A stretch of DNA of 64,000 nucleotides, taken from positions 186,001 through 250,000 of the forward strand of contig NZ_LAQO01000008.1 of the NCBI RefSeq assembly GCF_000971975.1. The letters are read 5' to 3'. Shown here piece after piece: positions 50,847 to 60,261 of the stretch. The notes beneath the pieces were generated by a model. It had not been told where the DNA came from, did no database searches, and worked only from the letters and a program-made list of their open reading frames with translations. The translations under genes were made by a program, and so were the position numbers. Positions within the stretch are counted from its first letter, which is position 1; every line of letters starts with the position of its first letter. The DNA comes from Paenibacillus algorifonticola (lineage in GTDB: Bacteria > Bacillota > Bacilli > Paenibacillales > Paenibacillaceae).

Positions 50847-53158
50847 GCTTGCTCCCCCTCACGCTGCACATGCAAGCTGCATGCCAGCCAATCCTTCGAG
50901 CTGCTGCCAACCATCAAGCGGAATTCGCCCGGTTCTACAACCGGCTCCAGCTGGGCATTAATCAATGCAAGATGCTCTTGATTTACAGGAAAAGTGACAA
51001 GCTTCGTCTCCCCCGGCTGCAAATGGATTTTGCGGAAGCCCTTGAGCGAGGTTTCAGCACGGGTAACCGATGCTGATACATCAGTTATATACATTTGCAC
51101 AACCTCATCTCCAGCCACACCGCCGATGTTCGTCACTTCGATTTGGACCTCGGCTTCTCCGCCCGGAGCCATCACTTCCGGCACAACCCGTATGTTATCG
51201 TAGCCAAATTGGGTATAGCTGAGTCCGAACCCGAATGGATATTGCGGCTCCAGATCCGTCTCCAAATACCGCTTGCCGCGTGTTCTCTTGGAATGATAAT
51301 AAACAGGCAGCTGGCCGACATGCTTCGGAATAGAAATCGTAAGGCGCCCAGAAGGATTGACGTCGCCGAACAAAATGTCCGCAATCGCATTGCCGCCCTC
51401 CTGTCCCGGGTACCACGCCTCCAAAATCGCATGGGCATGCTCTTCAATCCAAGGCTCGGCAATCGGCCGACCGTTAATATAGACGATGATAACCGGCTTT
51501 CCGAGCTTATAGATTTCCTGCACCAGCTCAAGCTGCACACCCATGAGATTAAGCGTCGAACGGTCGATGCCTTCGCCGCACTCCATGTCGTTCCATGCGT
51601 TATCCGTAACGACGGACGCACCTGTACGCAAATCAATCGTGCCTTCGCCGAAATCCCGGGCGCTGGAGCCGCCGATGACCATAACGATGGCATCCGCTTG
51701 CTCCGCGCAGGCGAAGGCATGGCCGAAGCCGTCTTTGGCATCGCCCTTGATCCGGCAGCCGGGGGCATACAGCACTTGGTCCTCCGCATCTGCGCCGAGC
51801 TTGCGGCGGATACCGTCCAGCACGGTGACGATTTGCCCCTTCGGCTGCGGTGAAGTGTAATCGCCAAGCTGATTGTAGACGTGGTTCGCATTCGGGCCGA
51901 TAACCGCTATTTTGGTGCCTGCTTTGCTGAGCGGAAGCGTGGCCTTTTCATTTTTGAGCAAAATAATGCCCTCCGCAGCTACCCGTCTCGCCAGCTCCAC
52001 ATGCTCCTTGCACCCGATGACCCGCTGCGCAAAATCTGGATCGACATAGGGCCGTTCGAACAAGCCGAGTCTAAATTTTATGTCGAGCACCCGTCCTGCC
52101 GCTGTATTCAGCTCTTCCTCGGTCATCAGCCCCTGCGCAAGCGCGCTCCCTAAATACTTGCCGTACATATAGCCGGACATTTCCATATCAACGCCTGCCC
52201 TCAGGCTTTGCGCCACAGCCTGCTCCCCGTTCTCCGCCGTGTTGTGGCCGCTGACCAGCATTTGAATCGCGCCAAAATCGGTAATGACAAAACCGTCAAA
52301 ACCCCATTCCTTGCGCAGCAGGTCGTTCAGCAAATAGGAATTTGAAGTGCAGGGCACACCGTCAATTTCGTTGTACGCCGTCATGACGGAGCAGGCGCCT
52401 GCTTCGACCGCCTTTTTGAACGGCAGCAAATCGATTTCATGAAGCTCGCGCATGCCCATATGGACGGGAGCCGCATTGCGTCCACCCTCCGAGCTGCCAT
52501 ATGCCGCAAAATGCTTAAGCGTCGCCACAATCGTTTTCTCCGTATCCAGCCGCTCCCCTTGCAGCCCCTTGATCGCCTGAACCGCCAGCTCTCCGATCAA
52601 ATACGGATCCTCCGCGAAACATTCCTCCGTCCGCCCCCACCGCGGGTCGCGCACCACATCAAGGACAGGCGAATACGTCGCAGCGCCCCCCTGACTTCGA
52701 GTCTCTACCGCAATCGCCTCGCACATTTCCCGGTACAAGTCTTTATTCCACGTGCTTCCGACCGTAAGCGGAACGGGAAATACCGTTGCCCCAATTGCCA
52801 TATGCCCATGAGAACACTCCTCCCCGAACAAAATCGGAATGCCGAGACGGGAGTTTTCGATCACGTACCGCTGGATTTCATTCGTCGCGACCGCACCTTG
52901 CCTTGGCGTAAGTCCCGTCTCCAGCGTCACCTCTGTCCAAGGATCGGCGCGAAGAACACCGTATAAAGAACCTACTCCGCCCCGCGCAACATCTTCTTTG
53001 AACTGCTCCGTCACCTGCACGGTGCCGTCCAATTCTTTAAGGTAGGTTTTCCACCCCATAGGCTGGATAAGCTGGCCGATTTTCTCCTCTGTTGTCATTC
53101 GTTCGAGCAAATCCTGAACCCGTTCCTGAATCGGAAGCGAAGCGTCTTTATAGTCCAT
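50843..53158 (-). CDS. GH3 beta-glycosidase, classical domain order
   Basis: The ATG at 53158 (AAGGAG 8 nt upstream) is preferred over a GTG two codons earlier; 771 aa. The TIM barrel comes first, with VLDVVRDPRWGRTEECF, KH(216-217 region) FAAYG and nucleophile D294 in GFVITDFGAI. An alpha/beta sandwich (LLKNEKATLPL, GGSSARDFGEG) follows, then a C-terminal FnIII-like domain. The family hydrolyses beta-glucosides, beta-xylosides or N-acetylglucosaminides; the specificity cannot be read here. Within this operon it likely removes beta-linked sugars after mannose trimming. Confidence 0.93.
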   Translation of the reverse strand: MDYKDASLPIQERVQDLLERMTTEEKIGQLIQPMGWKTYLKELDGTVQVTEQFKEDVARGGVGSLYGVLRADPWTEVTLETGLTPRQGAVATNEIQRYVIENSRLGIPILFGEECSHGHMAIGATVFPVPLTVGSTWNKDLYREMCEAIAVETRSQGGAATYSPVLDVVRDPRWGRTEECFAEDPYLIGELAVQAIKGLQGERLDTEKTIVATLKHFAAYGSSEGGRNAAPVHMGMRELHEIDLLPFKKAVEAGACSVMTAYNEIDGVPCTSNSYLLNDLLRKEWGFDGFVITDFGAIQMLVSGHNTAENGEQAVAQSLRAGVDMEMSGYMYGKYLGSALAQGLMTEEELNTAAGRVLDIKFRLGLFERPYVDPDFAQRVIGCKEHVELARRVAAEGIILLKNEKATLPLSKAGTKIAVIGPNANHVYNQLGDYTSPQPKGQIVTVLDGIRRKLGADAEDQVLYAPGCRIKGDAKDGFGHAFACAEQADAIVMVIGGSSARDFGEGTIDLRTGASVVTDNAWNDMECGEGIDRSTLNLMGVQLELVQEIYKLGKPVIIVYINGRPIAEPWIEEHAHAILEAWYPGQEGGNAIADILFGDVNPSGRLTISIPKHVGQLPVYYHSKRTRGKRYLETDLEPQYPFGFGLSYTQFGYDNIRVVPEVMAPGGEAEVQIEVTNIGGVAGDEVVQMYITDVSASVTRAETSLKGFRKIHLQPGETKLVTFPVNQEHLALINAQLEPVVEPGEFRLMVGSSSKDWLACSLHVQREGEQA

Positions 53159-53183
53159 GTGCACATTCTCCTTCTGGGTTGAT

Positions 53184-56100
53184 TTAGCGTTTGAAAGCTC
53201 TGATGCTCACTTGCTCGGGGCGATACACCGACAACAGCTGTCCTTCATGGTCGGCGACGAACATGACCGTCCGTTCATTTTCTAAAACAAATGCATAATG
53301 GGCGCCAGTCAACGGGTCCCGTATTTCCAGTTCAATGTCGCTGCTATATTCAGATACAAAAATATAAAGATTGCCCTCATCAAATTGCAGCTTCCGTCCA
53401 TAAACACCCGCAGCGTCGCCGCCACTTATCCATTCCAGCTCCAGCTCAGCGCCGGAAGCACGGAACGCCTCTTCATACAACGCTTGCAGCGGCTCCCACC
53501 TGTCATTCAGCTCCAGCGGCAGCGGACACCATATGAAGCGGCCTGCACCCAGCGCAATGCTGACCAGACCTTGGCTGGCATTGCCGCTACCGTTTCCTGG
53601 CTGCAAAATCGGCCGATCGATAGCCAGCTGCCCGATTTTGCGTCCTCCGAACGATACGCTGTGCAGCTTGCCGCCTAGCAGCAGCGCCTCTTCACGAAGC
53701 ACGTTGCCGGGCACCGTCTCGCCGATCTCAGCCCGAAGCCGTTCATTGGCAGCGCCCCAATAAGCGTCCAAGCGGAGCGGCCCCGTCCATAGCACGGTGC
53801 TGCCGTTCTTCGCAAGACTAACCAGCTGGTCAAATGCCTCATCGCTGAAGTTATGGGCGCTCGGCACCACAATGAGCTTAGCCGGCTGGCGCTCCAGCTC
53901 TTCCAGCTGGTATTCGCCTACGCCCCGAGGATGTATATTCATCCCGAATGCAAGCACTCTTACCGCCTGCGAGGTAGCCTCGAAAGCGAGCTTCCGGCTC
54001 GAAAAATCATTGGAATACGGGTATACGACAGCAACGTCCTCCAATACCCGTCCCTCAAACAGACCGCCAATCTCCTGCATAAAGCGGCCAAAATCATACG
54101 TCACATCCGTTTCGGGTTTCTGGGTGCCATCGGCCCGAAGGGCCCCGATGTTCGATTCATTCGCATTGTTCATAAAAGGGTTAATATTCCATATCCATTG
54201 CACCGCCCCAGCGCCTCCGGTTGAAAAAGCATAGGCATATTTTCGCTCCAAAATGCGATGCAGCTCTTCCTCCGAGCGTTTGGCGATGCCGTCAGGGCGC
54301 TGAATATGCATAATGCCGGTTTCCTGGGTCAAGTTTGGCTTATCCAGCGTTTTGGTGAAAATCCCGTCCCACACCAGCTGATCCATCAGCCACCAGCTAT
54401 GTACGGTCGTATAATCGACTACTGAAGCGTAGAAAAAGGGAGACGGCCGCTGCCCGCCCAGCGCCTCATCCTGTCCGACCGTCACAAGCTGACGCGGATT
54501 GGAGCTGCGAATGGTGGAGGCCAGCTCCTGCGCCCAGCGATTGTGCATATCCATAGAAAACAGCGCATAATCCAGCCATGGCGCCCACTTTTTCGGCAAA
54601 AGCACACTGTCAAAATGGGTATCGCCCGGGTCCGGCGGCATGGCCGCTTCAAAGGATGGCAGCTCTCCGGGAGTCATATTCCATCGTTCCTGAAGCCGGG
54701 TAAGGTCGCCGCTGTGGCGTACCTCCAGCCACTGGGAAAACGCTGCTCGTTCATAACGGTCCGCAAGCGCCCTCGGTCCCTCAAACACACGCGCCGGATC
54801 AAATAACGAAGGCTCATTGATGAGATCCCAATGTACGCGCGTCGTGCCCTGGTGGCGGGAGACGATGGAAGCAATGAACCGTTTTTGAGCCTCGACGGCC
54901 CGCGGATCCAAATACGGGTTAACCCCTTCCCACGCCTCGGGCGTAAATGAGAAGAAGGTGAAGGTAACCTCCAGCCCATTCCGCTTGGCGGTAAGCAGGA
55001 AAGCATCGATTGCCCGCAAAACATCCTCGACGACATGTCCATCCGCGAACATCATATTCCGGTATCCCGTCCAGATGCCCGTCCGTATCAAATTGACTCC
55101 GGCCCGCCTCATCTCTGCCATATCCCGCTCCCAGCGGCTCACATTCGGCAGATGGAGAAACTTGCGCGACACATCAGAGGCCATATACGTCATGCCGACG
55201 ATAGGTACAGGGCGTCCGCCGCGGTAGAAATAGTCTCTTCCGCATGCAAGCAGCTCCCCGCTGTTCAGCAATTCCCTGTCCATTCCCCAATAAGCCTGCG
55301 TCATAAGCCGAACTTCGCCTGCATCTGAGCGGACTTCACAGGTGATCAAGTGAAGGCCTGCCACTGCCGGTACCGGCACAGGGATGCGGAGCAGCTGCAA
55401 ATCCCGACGCTGCGGCCCCGTCTTCGCTTGCAGCGTACTTTCCCAGACCGAAGCCTGACCTTCATGCTCTACCTTCAGCTTGAAGTTCCAGTGCTGCTCC
55501 ATCAAGCAAGTACGGGACAAGGACTGCAATTGAAGCGTCAAAACAGGCTGTTCACCCGGTTCATAAGCCGCGTAATTGGGCTTAAGCCACAGCTCGGTGA
55601 CGCCGCGTCCAACATATTCGGCAAGCTCCTTGAGCAATGCAGCGCCCGCGCCGTCCCAGAATGGCTGCTCCAGCGTCTGATTGATCAATATCCAGCGGCC
55701 TCCTGCAAAGCTCCCCTTCATGTTTTCCAGCAGGACGACCGGAGCCGCTCTTTCGCGTCCATCCTTATCCACACCAACAAGCATCGGGTAAATAAAAGCA
55801 TCCATTGGGCCACCCGAGCCCATCTCGGCGGGGATATCGCTCGACTTTGTAGCATGAAGCGTCAATCCCCAGGTCGGTTCAATGCCGAAAAGCGCTTCGC
55901 GCCCCAGAAGCAGCGGAAATTCAGCCGATGCAGCTACCCGCTCTACTTTCTGAACGGCTGCTGGCAGCGCGTCATGGATGTTCAAGAGCTGATGGTACGC
56001 CGTCTGCTCCCGCTCCACTCTCCAGCCGTCGCCATCTTTCACAACTGGCCTGCGAAAAGGAGCACCGCCCGCATGAAGCAAGCCGGCTCCTCGGCCCAGA

Positions 56101-56306
56101 TGGGCTTTCACGCCGCTCCATGCGGATTTCGGAAAATACGGGCCGTGCAAATGAATAAGCGTTTCCCAACTCGCCTCTGCCAAACGATCTGACAGCGTAT
56201 GTGCATCAGCGATTTCAGCCCATACGGAAATCTTCTTCCATACTTCCGGTGAGGGGCGCACGCCCTCGTAAGGAAATGATTCGTCGTAAAACACTAAAAT
56301 TTTCAT
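53184..56306 (-). CDS. Clan GH-A glycoside hydrolase, beta-galactosidase/mannosidase-like
   Basis: This 1040-aa protein has an N-terminal GATase/trimerisation-like part and beta domain (to ~350), a central TIM barrel and a C-terminal beta-rich region. The barrel carries the acid/base glutamate in WDLINEPS (E498) and a likely nucleophile in NLTQETG (E662), the hallmark of clan GH-A (GH2/5/42/164-like). Its exact family is not assigned. Given GH38 and GH125 downstream, a beta-mannosidase cutting the core Man-beta-GlcNAc would complete the pathway, but that is inference. It is the first gene of the operon and is divergent from LacI. Confidence 0.82.
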   Translation of the reverse strand: MKILVFYDESFPYEGVRPSPEVWKKISVWAEIADAHTLSDRLAEASWETLIHLHGPYFPKSAWSGVKAHLGRGAGLLHAGGAPFRRPVVKDGDGWRVEREQTAYHQLLNIHDALPAAVQKVERVAASAEFPLLLGREALFGIEPTWGLTLHATKSSDIPAEMGSGGPMDAFIYPMLVGVDKDGRERAAPVVLLENMKGSFAGGRWILINQTLEQPFWDGAGAALLKELAEYVGRGVTELWLKPNYAAYEPGEQPVLTLQLQSLSRTCLMEQHWNFKLKVEHEGQASVWESTLQAKTGPQRRDLQLLRIPVPVPAVAGLHLITCEVRSDAGEVRLMTQAYWGMDRELLNSGELLACGRDYFYRGGRPVPIVGMTYMASDVSRKFLHLPNVSRWERDMAEMRRAGVNLIRTGIWTGYRNMMFADGHVVEDVLRAIDAFLLTAKRNGLEVTFTFFSFTPEAWEGVNPYLDPRAVEAQKRFIASIVSRHQGTTRVHWDLINEPSLFDPARVFEGPRALADRYERAAFSQWLEVRHSGDLTRLQERWNMTPGELPSFEAAMPPDPGDTHFDSVLLPKKWAPWLDYALFSMDMHNRWAQELASTIRSSNPRQLVTVGQDEALGGQRPSPFFYASVVDYTTVHSWWLMDQLVWDGIFTKTLDKPNLTQETGIMHIQRPDGIAKRSEEELHRILERKYAYAFSTGGAGAVQWIWNINPFMNNANESNIGALRADGTQKPETDVTYDFGRFMQEIGGLFEGRVLEDVAVVYPYSNDFSSRKLAFEATSQAVRVLAFGMNIHPRGVGEYQLEELERQPAKLIVVPSAHNFSDEAFDQLVSLAKNGSTVLWTGPLRLDAYWGAANERLRAEIGETVPGNVLREEALLLGGKLHSVSFGGRKIGQLAIDRPILQPGNGSGNASQGLVSIALGAGRFIWCPLPLELNDRWEPLQALYEEAFRASGAELELEWISGGDAAGVYGRKLQFDEGNLYIFVSEYSSDIELEIRDPLTGAHYAFVLENERTVMFVADHEGQLLSVYRPEQVSIRAFKR

Positions 56307-56351
56307 GGGCCCTCCAAATGAATATTGTTATTTTTGTTAGGTTATTATATA

Positions 56352-56425
56352 ATAACGTTATGATAAAGCCAGTCTATAACTTTTGCCAACAAACGTCAAC
56401 GCTGTTATTTAGCGTGACGTTTGTT
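56352..56425. promoter_or_regulatory. Divergent GH-A/lacI control region with LacI-type operators
   Basis: ATAACGTTAT (56352-56361) is a CG-centred palindrome, as in LacI-family operators. A larger inverted repeat (56388-56400 with 56412-56425: AACAAACGTCA-CGC arms, one-base bulge) lies next to the LacI start. Both lie between the divergent GH-A hydrolase and LacI genes. Confidence 0.55.
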
Positions 56426-56450
56426 AGTCCTATCACCTAAGGAGAACATC

Positions 56451-57491
56451 ATGCCACGTAAAGTATCGATCCAAATGATCGCCGATCAGCTCGGCCTATC
56501 CAAATATGCGGTATCCCGCGCGCTTAGCGGAAAATCCGGGGTCAGCCAAGCAACGCGCGAGCGGGTTTTGGAGTTCGCCAAAACGCTTGGTTACGGGCTC
56601 CCTTCCCAGAAGGCGCCTTCCCCTGCTCCTGACGCTGCCTCTTCCTTTGTCCTAATCTGCATGAATCCTTCCAACCGAGTCGACCCTTTTTATTGGCAGC
56701 GGGTTTTGGACGGACTCATATCCGGCTGCAGCGAGCGGGGATGGCCTCATGTTATCGTCTCCCAGCCCGTTTCGTTCCCGGCCGTGTCCCATTTATCGCC
56801 GCAGGAAATTATCGCGCCGCATTTGGACTGGAACAGCTGCCTTGGACTCATCGTCATGGGCGCATACCCTTATGCCGCCCTTCAGCTTATGGCCCGTACA
56901 GGCAAGCCATTGGTGCTGCTCGATCATAATGAGCCTTTGCTTGATTTTGATTCGGTCAATCATGCGAATATTGAAGCGGGAATTATCATTGCTCATCATC
57001 TGCTGGCCGCCCAGAAATGCAGAAGCCTTATTTTTCTCGGTGATGATGGCAGGTCCGCCAGCTTTGCCGAAAGACGGATCGGCGTAAGGACAGCAATGGA
57101 GCGCTACGGCGGCCCAGAGGCGAAGCTGCAGGAGTGGGAGCTGGCCTATGAAGAGAAGGAATGGCTCACCGCTACCGCAGAACGATTTGTCCAGCTCGCA
57201 CCAGAACAGCGCCCAGATGCTTGGATTTGCGCCAATGACGACATCGCCATGCAATGGATGCAGCAGTTGCAGAGGATGGGAGTAGCGGTTCCAGAGCAGA
57301 CGCGCGTGACAGGTATCGACAACGTTGAGGCGGCAGCCCACACGTCCCCTCGACTCACCACCGTGAACCTCAGCAAGGAAGCACTTGGCAGCCGCGCGAT
57401 CGAAGCGCTATGGCGCCGCATCGAACGTCCAGGAACGCCGATGGAGCGGCTGCATCTCAGCGCCACCTTAATTCCTAGAGATTCCGCTTAA
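56451..57491 (+). CDS. LacI family transcriptional regulator
   Basis: The ATG at 56451 has AAGGAG 9 nt upstream; the frame extends 10 codons further without one. The 346-aa product has an N-terminal LacI HTH with hinge (VSIQMIADQLGLSKYAVSRALSGKSGVS), then the PBP1-like sensor with NDDIAMQWMQQLQRMG and a C-terminal TGIDNVEAAAHTSPRLTTV. It probably represses the divergent hydrolase operon and responds to a mannose-containing sugar. The effector is unknown. Confidence 0.92.
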   Translation: MPRKVSIQMIADQLGLSKYAVSRALSGKSGVSQATRERVLEFAKTLGYGLPSQKAPSPAPDAASSFVLICMNPSNRVDPFYWQRVLDGLISGCSERGWPHVIVSQPVSFPAVSHLSPQEIIAPHLDWNSCLGLIVMGAYPYAALQLMARTGKPLVLLDHNEPLLDFDSVNHANIEAGIIIAHHLLAAQKCRSLIFLGDDGRSASFAERRIGVRTAMERYGGPEAKLQEWELAYEEKEWLTATAERFVQLAPEQRPDAWICANDDIAMQWMQQLQRMGVAVPEQTRVTGIDNVEAAAHTSPRLTTVNLSKEALGSRAIEALWRRIERPGTPMERLHLSATLIPRDSA

Positions 57492-57539
57492 GCAGCTTAT
57501 TTCGAATAAGCTTGTGCAGCGGGCTTCCCCCACCTATAA

Positions 57540-57597
57540 AAGATAAACGGCGATAGTTTTTTGTGTATTCACAATGAACTACCGCCGTTTATTTTTG
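57540..57597. terminator. Bidirectional terminator between lacI and araC-type genes
   Basis: A long stem pairs AAACGGCG-TAGTT with its complement (57544-57557 with about 57575-57590), nested around TTGTG-TATT-CACAA. T-rich tracts flank both ends. It ends both convergent genes. Confidence 0.82.
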
Positions 57598-57620
57598 TGG
57601 GGCTGTCCGCCTCGGTCTCT

Positions 57621-57659
57621 ATCAGCTGTTCATATCAGCTGTTCATATCAGCTGTTCAT
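57621..57659. repeat. Three perfect tandem copies of a 13-mer
   Basis: ATCAGCTGTTCAT occurs at 57621-57633, 57634-57646 and 57647-57659. The last copy contains the stop codon of the AraC gene. The 13-bp unit is not a multiple of three, so unit changes could alter the C-terminus. Confidence 0.9.
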
Positions 57660-59869
57660 ATCGCCTTTCGGTAATCGCTTGGCGCTACGCCTACTACATT
57701 TTTGAACGCCCGATTAAAGGAGTTGTAGTTGGTATAGCCCACTTCCTCGCTAATTTCCTGAATCGCCCTGTCCGTCTCCAGCATAAGCTGCTTAGCCCGC
57801 TCTATACGGTGACTGATGAGCAGATCTACGAACTTCTCGCCAATTTCATCCTTGAACAGCTTGCTTAAATATTTCGGATTAATATCAAACAGATCGCTTA
57901 AATAATTCAGCGAAAGCTCTGGGTTATTATAGTTTTCCTCCACGTATTTGCGTATTTCCAAAATATGCGTCCGATGCTTCTTGCTGCAGCGCATCGCCTG
58001 CATCTGCTCAGCAAGCTCCCGAAATGTCTCCCAGCAGAGCAGCCGAAGATCATCTAATACTTCCCAGTCCTCCAGCCCACGAAGGAGACGGCCGAACGAA
58101 GCCGACCACAGCTCTTGGTATTCACGAGGAAGCTCGGCAAACTCCCGATTATAATGCTGGAACAGCAGCTGCACCGTATTCATCATTTCCTGACGGGACA
58201 ACACAGAGGCGCTGATTTGATCAAACAAGCGTTCAAAGTGTTTTTCCCACGTTTCATCGGACAGCCGCATCGCTTGCACTAATAGGGAAATCGTCTTGAG
58301 AAACTCATATACGTCATTTTTGGAATCCGGCACTTCCCCGCACGAAATCACTCGGTTCATGCCCAGCGCCGCTTTATAATCTAGAGCATGGGATGCTTCC
58401 TTGAGCGAAGCTCTTAGACCTCGTAGATCAGTCGCCACTCCACCCGTCCCAATCGTAACGGTGAAGTTCAAATATTGCCCGACCTTCTCCAAATAGCCGG
58501 ACAGCACCTTGCGCTCTACCTGTTCAGACAATGCCGTTTCGGAAAGCCAGAGAATCGCATACAGCCGGCGCTCCGAAATCCATTCCGCCCATACGTCTGC
58601 CTCCTCCTGCTGGGCGCTTTCTTGCAGCACAGTGGACAGGACGAACTTTAGCAGCGTCTGATCATGCTGATGATAGTCAACGGCAAATTGCGGATAACGG
58701 TCAATTTCTACAACCATGACCATCCATCTGCAATCAAGCTCCGGAAGCTTAAACTTCGTCATTTCAGCCTGCAATTCGCCGTCCGTGAAAGGACGCGTTC
58801 CTTCAAGCAGCTCCTGAAAAAAATATTTCTTTTGCAAAATCAGATTTTCTTCGTATTTTTCCTGATATTGCTTCGTTTGATCGATCATCCGCTCAAGCGT
58901 GTTTTGAATAAACCTGAACTCATTTTCTTTGGCGGAGCTCGTTCCCGGTTGTTTTTGCGAGGCGACTGTCTGAATTAACGTCACGATTTGCTGGATGGGC
59001 TTGTAGTTTCTCCGTGTGACATAAACGACCCAAATGACGCCGATTAGAACGACTGCAATCGCGAAAGCAAACCATATATTATAAAATTGCAGCGCAAATT
59101 TAACGACCTTCCCATTATTAATACCCGTCTCTACCTTCCAGCCGCTGTAGCTGGACGTAAAGGTCGAGAAAACCTCGCCGGAAGCAGGCTTAGCACCCCC
59201 ACTTTCGGGCAAATGCTCATCCCACAAATTCCCGCCAGAGCTGCTGATCACATTGACGAAGGTGTATTCGGGAGCATACATCTGCATAATGGACTTCCGC
59301 AGCGTTTGCAAATCCACATTGACGACCATAAGGCCAGTTCCGCCCTCCATGCCGCGCACAAGCGTCACGACCTGCTGCGCCGATTGTAAGGGAAGAGCTT
59401 TGAAATTTCTGAAATCCACCCATTTTCGCGTCGGGTTGCTGCGGCTTTCTTCTATAAAAGACGCATCTGGAAACTCCTCAATCGGAACCGCCTTTCCGTT
59501 GCTGAATACGATATTGTCCTTATACCGGACCAAATAGATGGAATCGATTAACGGGAAATTGATTTTCAGCTCATCAATAACCTCGAGAACCTGAATGCCG
59601 GCGTACACATCATCGCTGCCAGCAGCCGTATAATAATTTTTCAAATCCGGGTTCGTCAAAATTTCTCGCAGCACTTTAAAATCGATCGAGCGCAGCGAAT
59701 TGTCCAAATACTGCATGACCTGAGACGCCAGAAATTCATTGGCTTTCAAAGCTTCCTTGCGATTTTGCTCATTGAACAGCTGGAAGAAAATAATAAACAA
59801 AATCGTCGTCACAATAAAAAAGACCGGTAAATACGATAGCAGCAAACGTCTAAACCAATTGTTGTTCAT
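57656..59869 (-). CDS. Membrane-anchored AraC family regulator (Cache-like sensor)
   Basis: This 737-aa protein is of the large Paenibacillus-type AraC architecture. It has TM1 (residues ~8-30), an extracytoplasmic Cache-like sensor (~35-260) and TM2 (~268-290). A cytoplasmic linker with a degenerate GGDEF-like region follows, and then a C-terminal double HTH (~640-737, with NYLSDLFDINPKYLSKLFK and IQEISEEVGYTNYNSFNRAFK). Such proteins usually sit next to LplABC-type sugar transporters and control them, as here. The ligand is unknown. Confidence 0.9.
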   Translation of the reverse strand: MNNNWFRRLLLSYLPVFFIVTTILFIIFFQLFNEQNRKEALKANEFLASQVMQYLDNSLRSIDFKVLREILTNPDLKNYYTAAGSDDVYAGIQVLEVIDELKINFPLIDSIYLVRYKDNIVFSNGKAVPIEEFPDASFIEESRSNPTRKWVDFRNFKALPLQSAQQVVTLVRGMEGGTGLMVVNVDLQTLRKSIMQMYAPEYTFVNVISSSGGNLWDEHLPESGGAKPASGEVFSTFTSSYSGWKVETGINNGKVVKFALQFYNIWFAFAIAVVLIGVIWVVYVTRRNYKPIQQIVTLIQTVASQKQPGTSSAKENEFRFIQNTLERMIDQTKQYQEKYEENLILQKKYFFQELLEGTRPFTDGELQAEMTKFKLPELDCRWMVMVVEIDRYPQFAVDYHQHDQTLLKFVLSTVLQESAQQEEADVWAEWISERRLYAILWLSETALSEQVERKVLSGYLEKVGQYLNFTVTIGTGGVATDLRGLRASLKEASHALDYKAALGMNRVISCGEVPDSKNDVYEFLKTISLLVQAMRLSDETWEKHFERLFDQISASVLSRQEMMNTVQLLFQHYNREFAELPREYQELWSASFGRLLRGLEDWEVLDDLRLLCWETFRELAEQMQAMRCSKKHRTHILEIRKYVEENYNNPELSLNYLSDLFDINPKYLSKLFKDEIGEKFVDLLISHRIERAKQLMLETDRAIQEISEEVGYTNYNSFNRAFKNVVGVAPSDYRKAI

Positions 59870-59884
59870 CTCTGAGGTCCCCCC

Positions 59885-60261
59885 TCACTTTTTATACATA
59901 TGACAACAGCCGCCCGGCTCAAGCTCCCAGCTCCACCTAGATGCGTGGTGAAGAAGGCGTAGCGGAATGAAAGGCTTGTGCTGGAGAAGCGACAGCGTTC
60001 GCTTAAAGCTTTCCGTAGGAAAGCAGCTTCGTAAGCATATGCTTTTACCCTTGCATTTCCACATATAGTGGATCATCTAAAGAAAGGCAAGGGTAACGGC
60101 GATCGGAAGCCAAGCTTTTCATGCAGCGCAGCAGCTTTTTCACCAAGCTTCAAAATATTCATTTATTATATAGGATGAAGCGGGGCCGTCATAGGGGAAG
60201 ACCGCTCCGAGTCATGTCTGACAACACGGAGCAGCCCCTTAGAATAAACGTTTATGCTGTT
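59885..60261. other. Non-coding gap with hairpins between AraC and the binding-protein gene
   Basis: No gene is seen. Hairpins include GCTTTCC-GTA-GGAAAGC (about 60006-60022), CCAC-ATATA-GTGG (about 60059-60071), and a larger stem at 60195-60239 (GCTCCG/CGGAGC with flanking AGGGG/CCCCT). The last may end the binding-protein transcript, although no T-run follows. The first lies in sequence that looks like a dispersed intergenic repeat, which I cannot confirm. Confidence 0.45.

Noticed and set aside
55350..56192. 280-aa plus-strand ORF inside the GH-A hydrolase gene
   Set aside because: Antisense shadow with no recognisable domain and no Shine-Dalgarno sequence.
57621..57659. Short CRISPR-like array
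   Set aside because: The three copies are directly adjacent without spacers and too short; this is a tandem repeat.
59885..60076. 63-aa minus-strand ORF upstream of the AraC gene's promoter side
   Set aside because: Falls in a hairpin-rich repeat-like stretch, has no ribosome binding site or recognisable feature.
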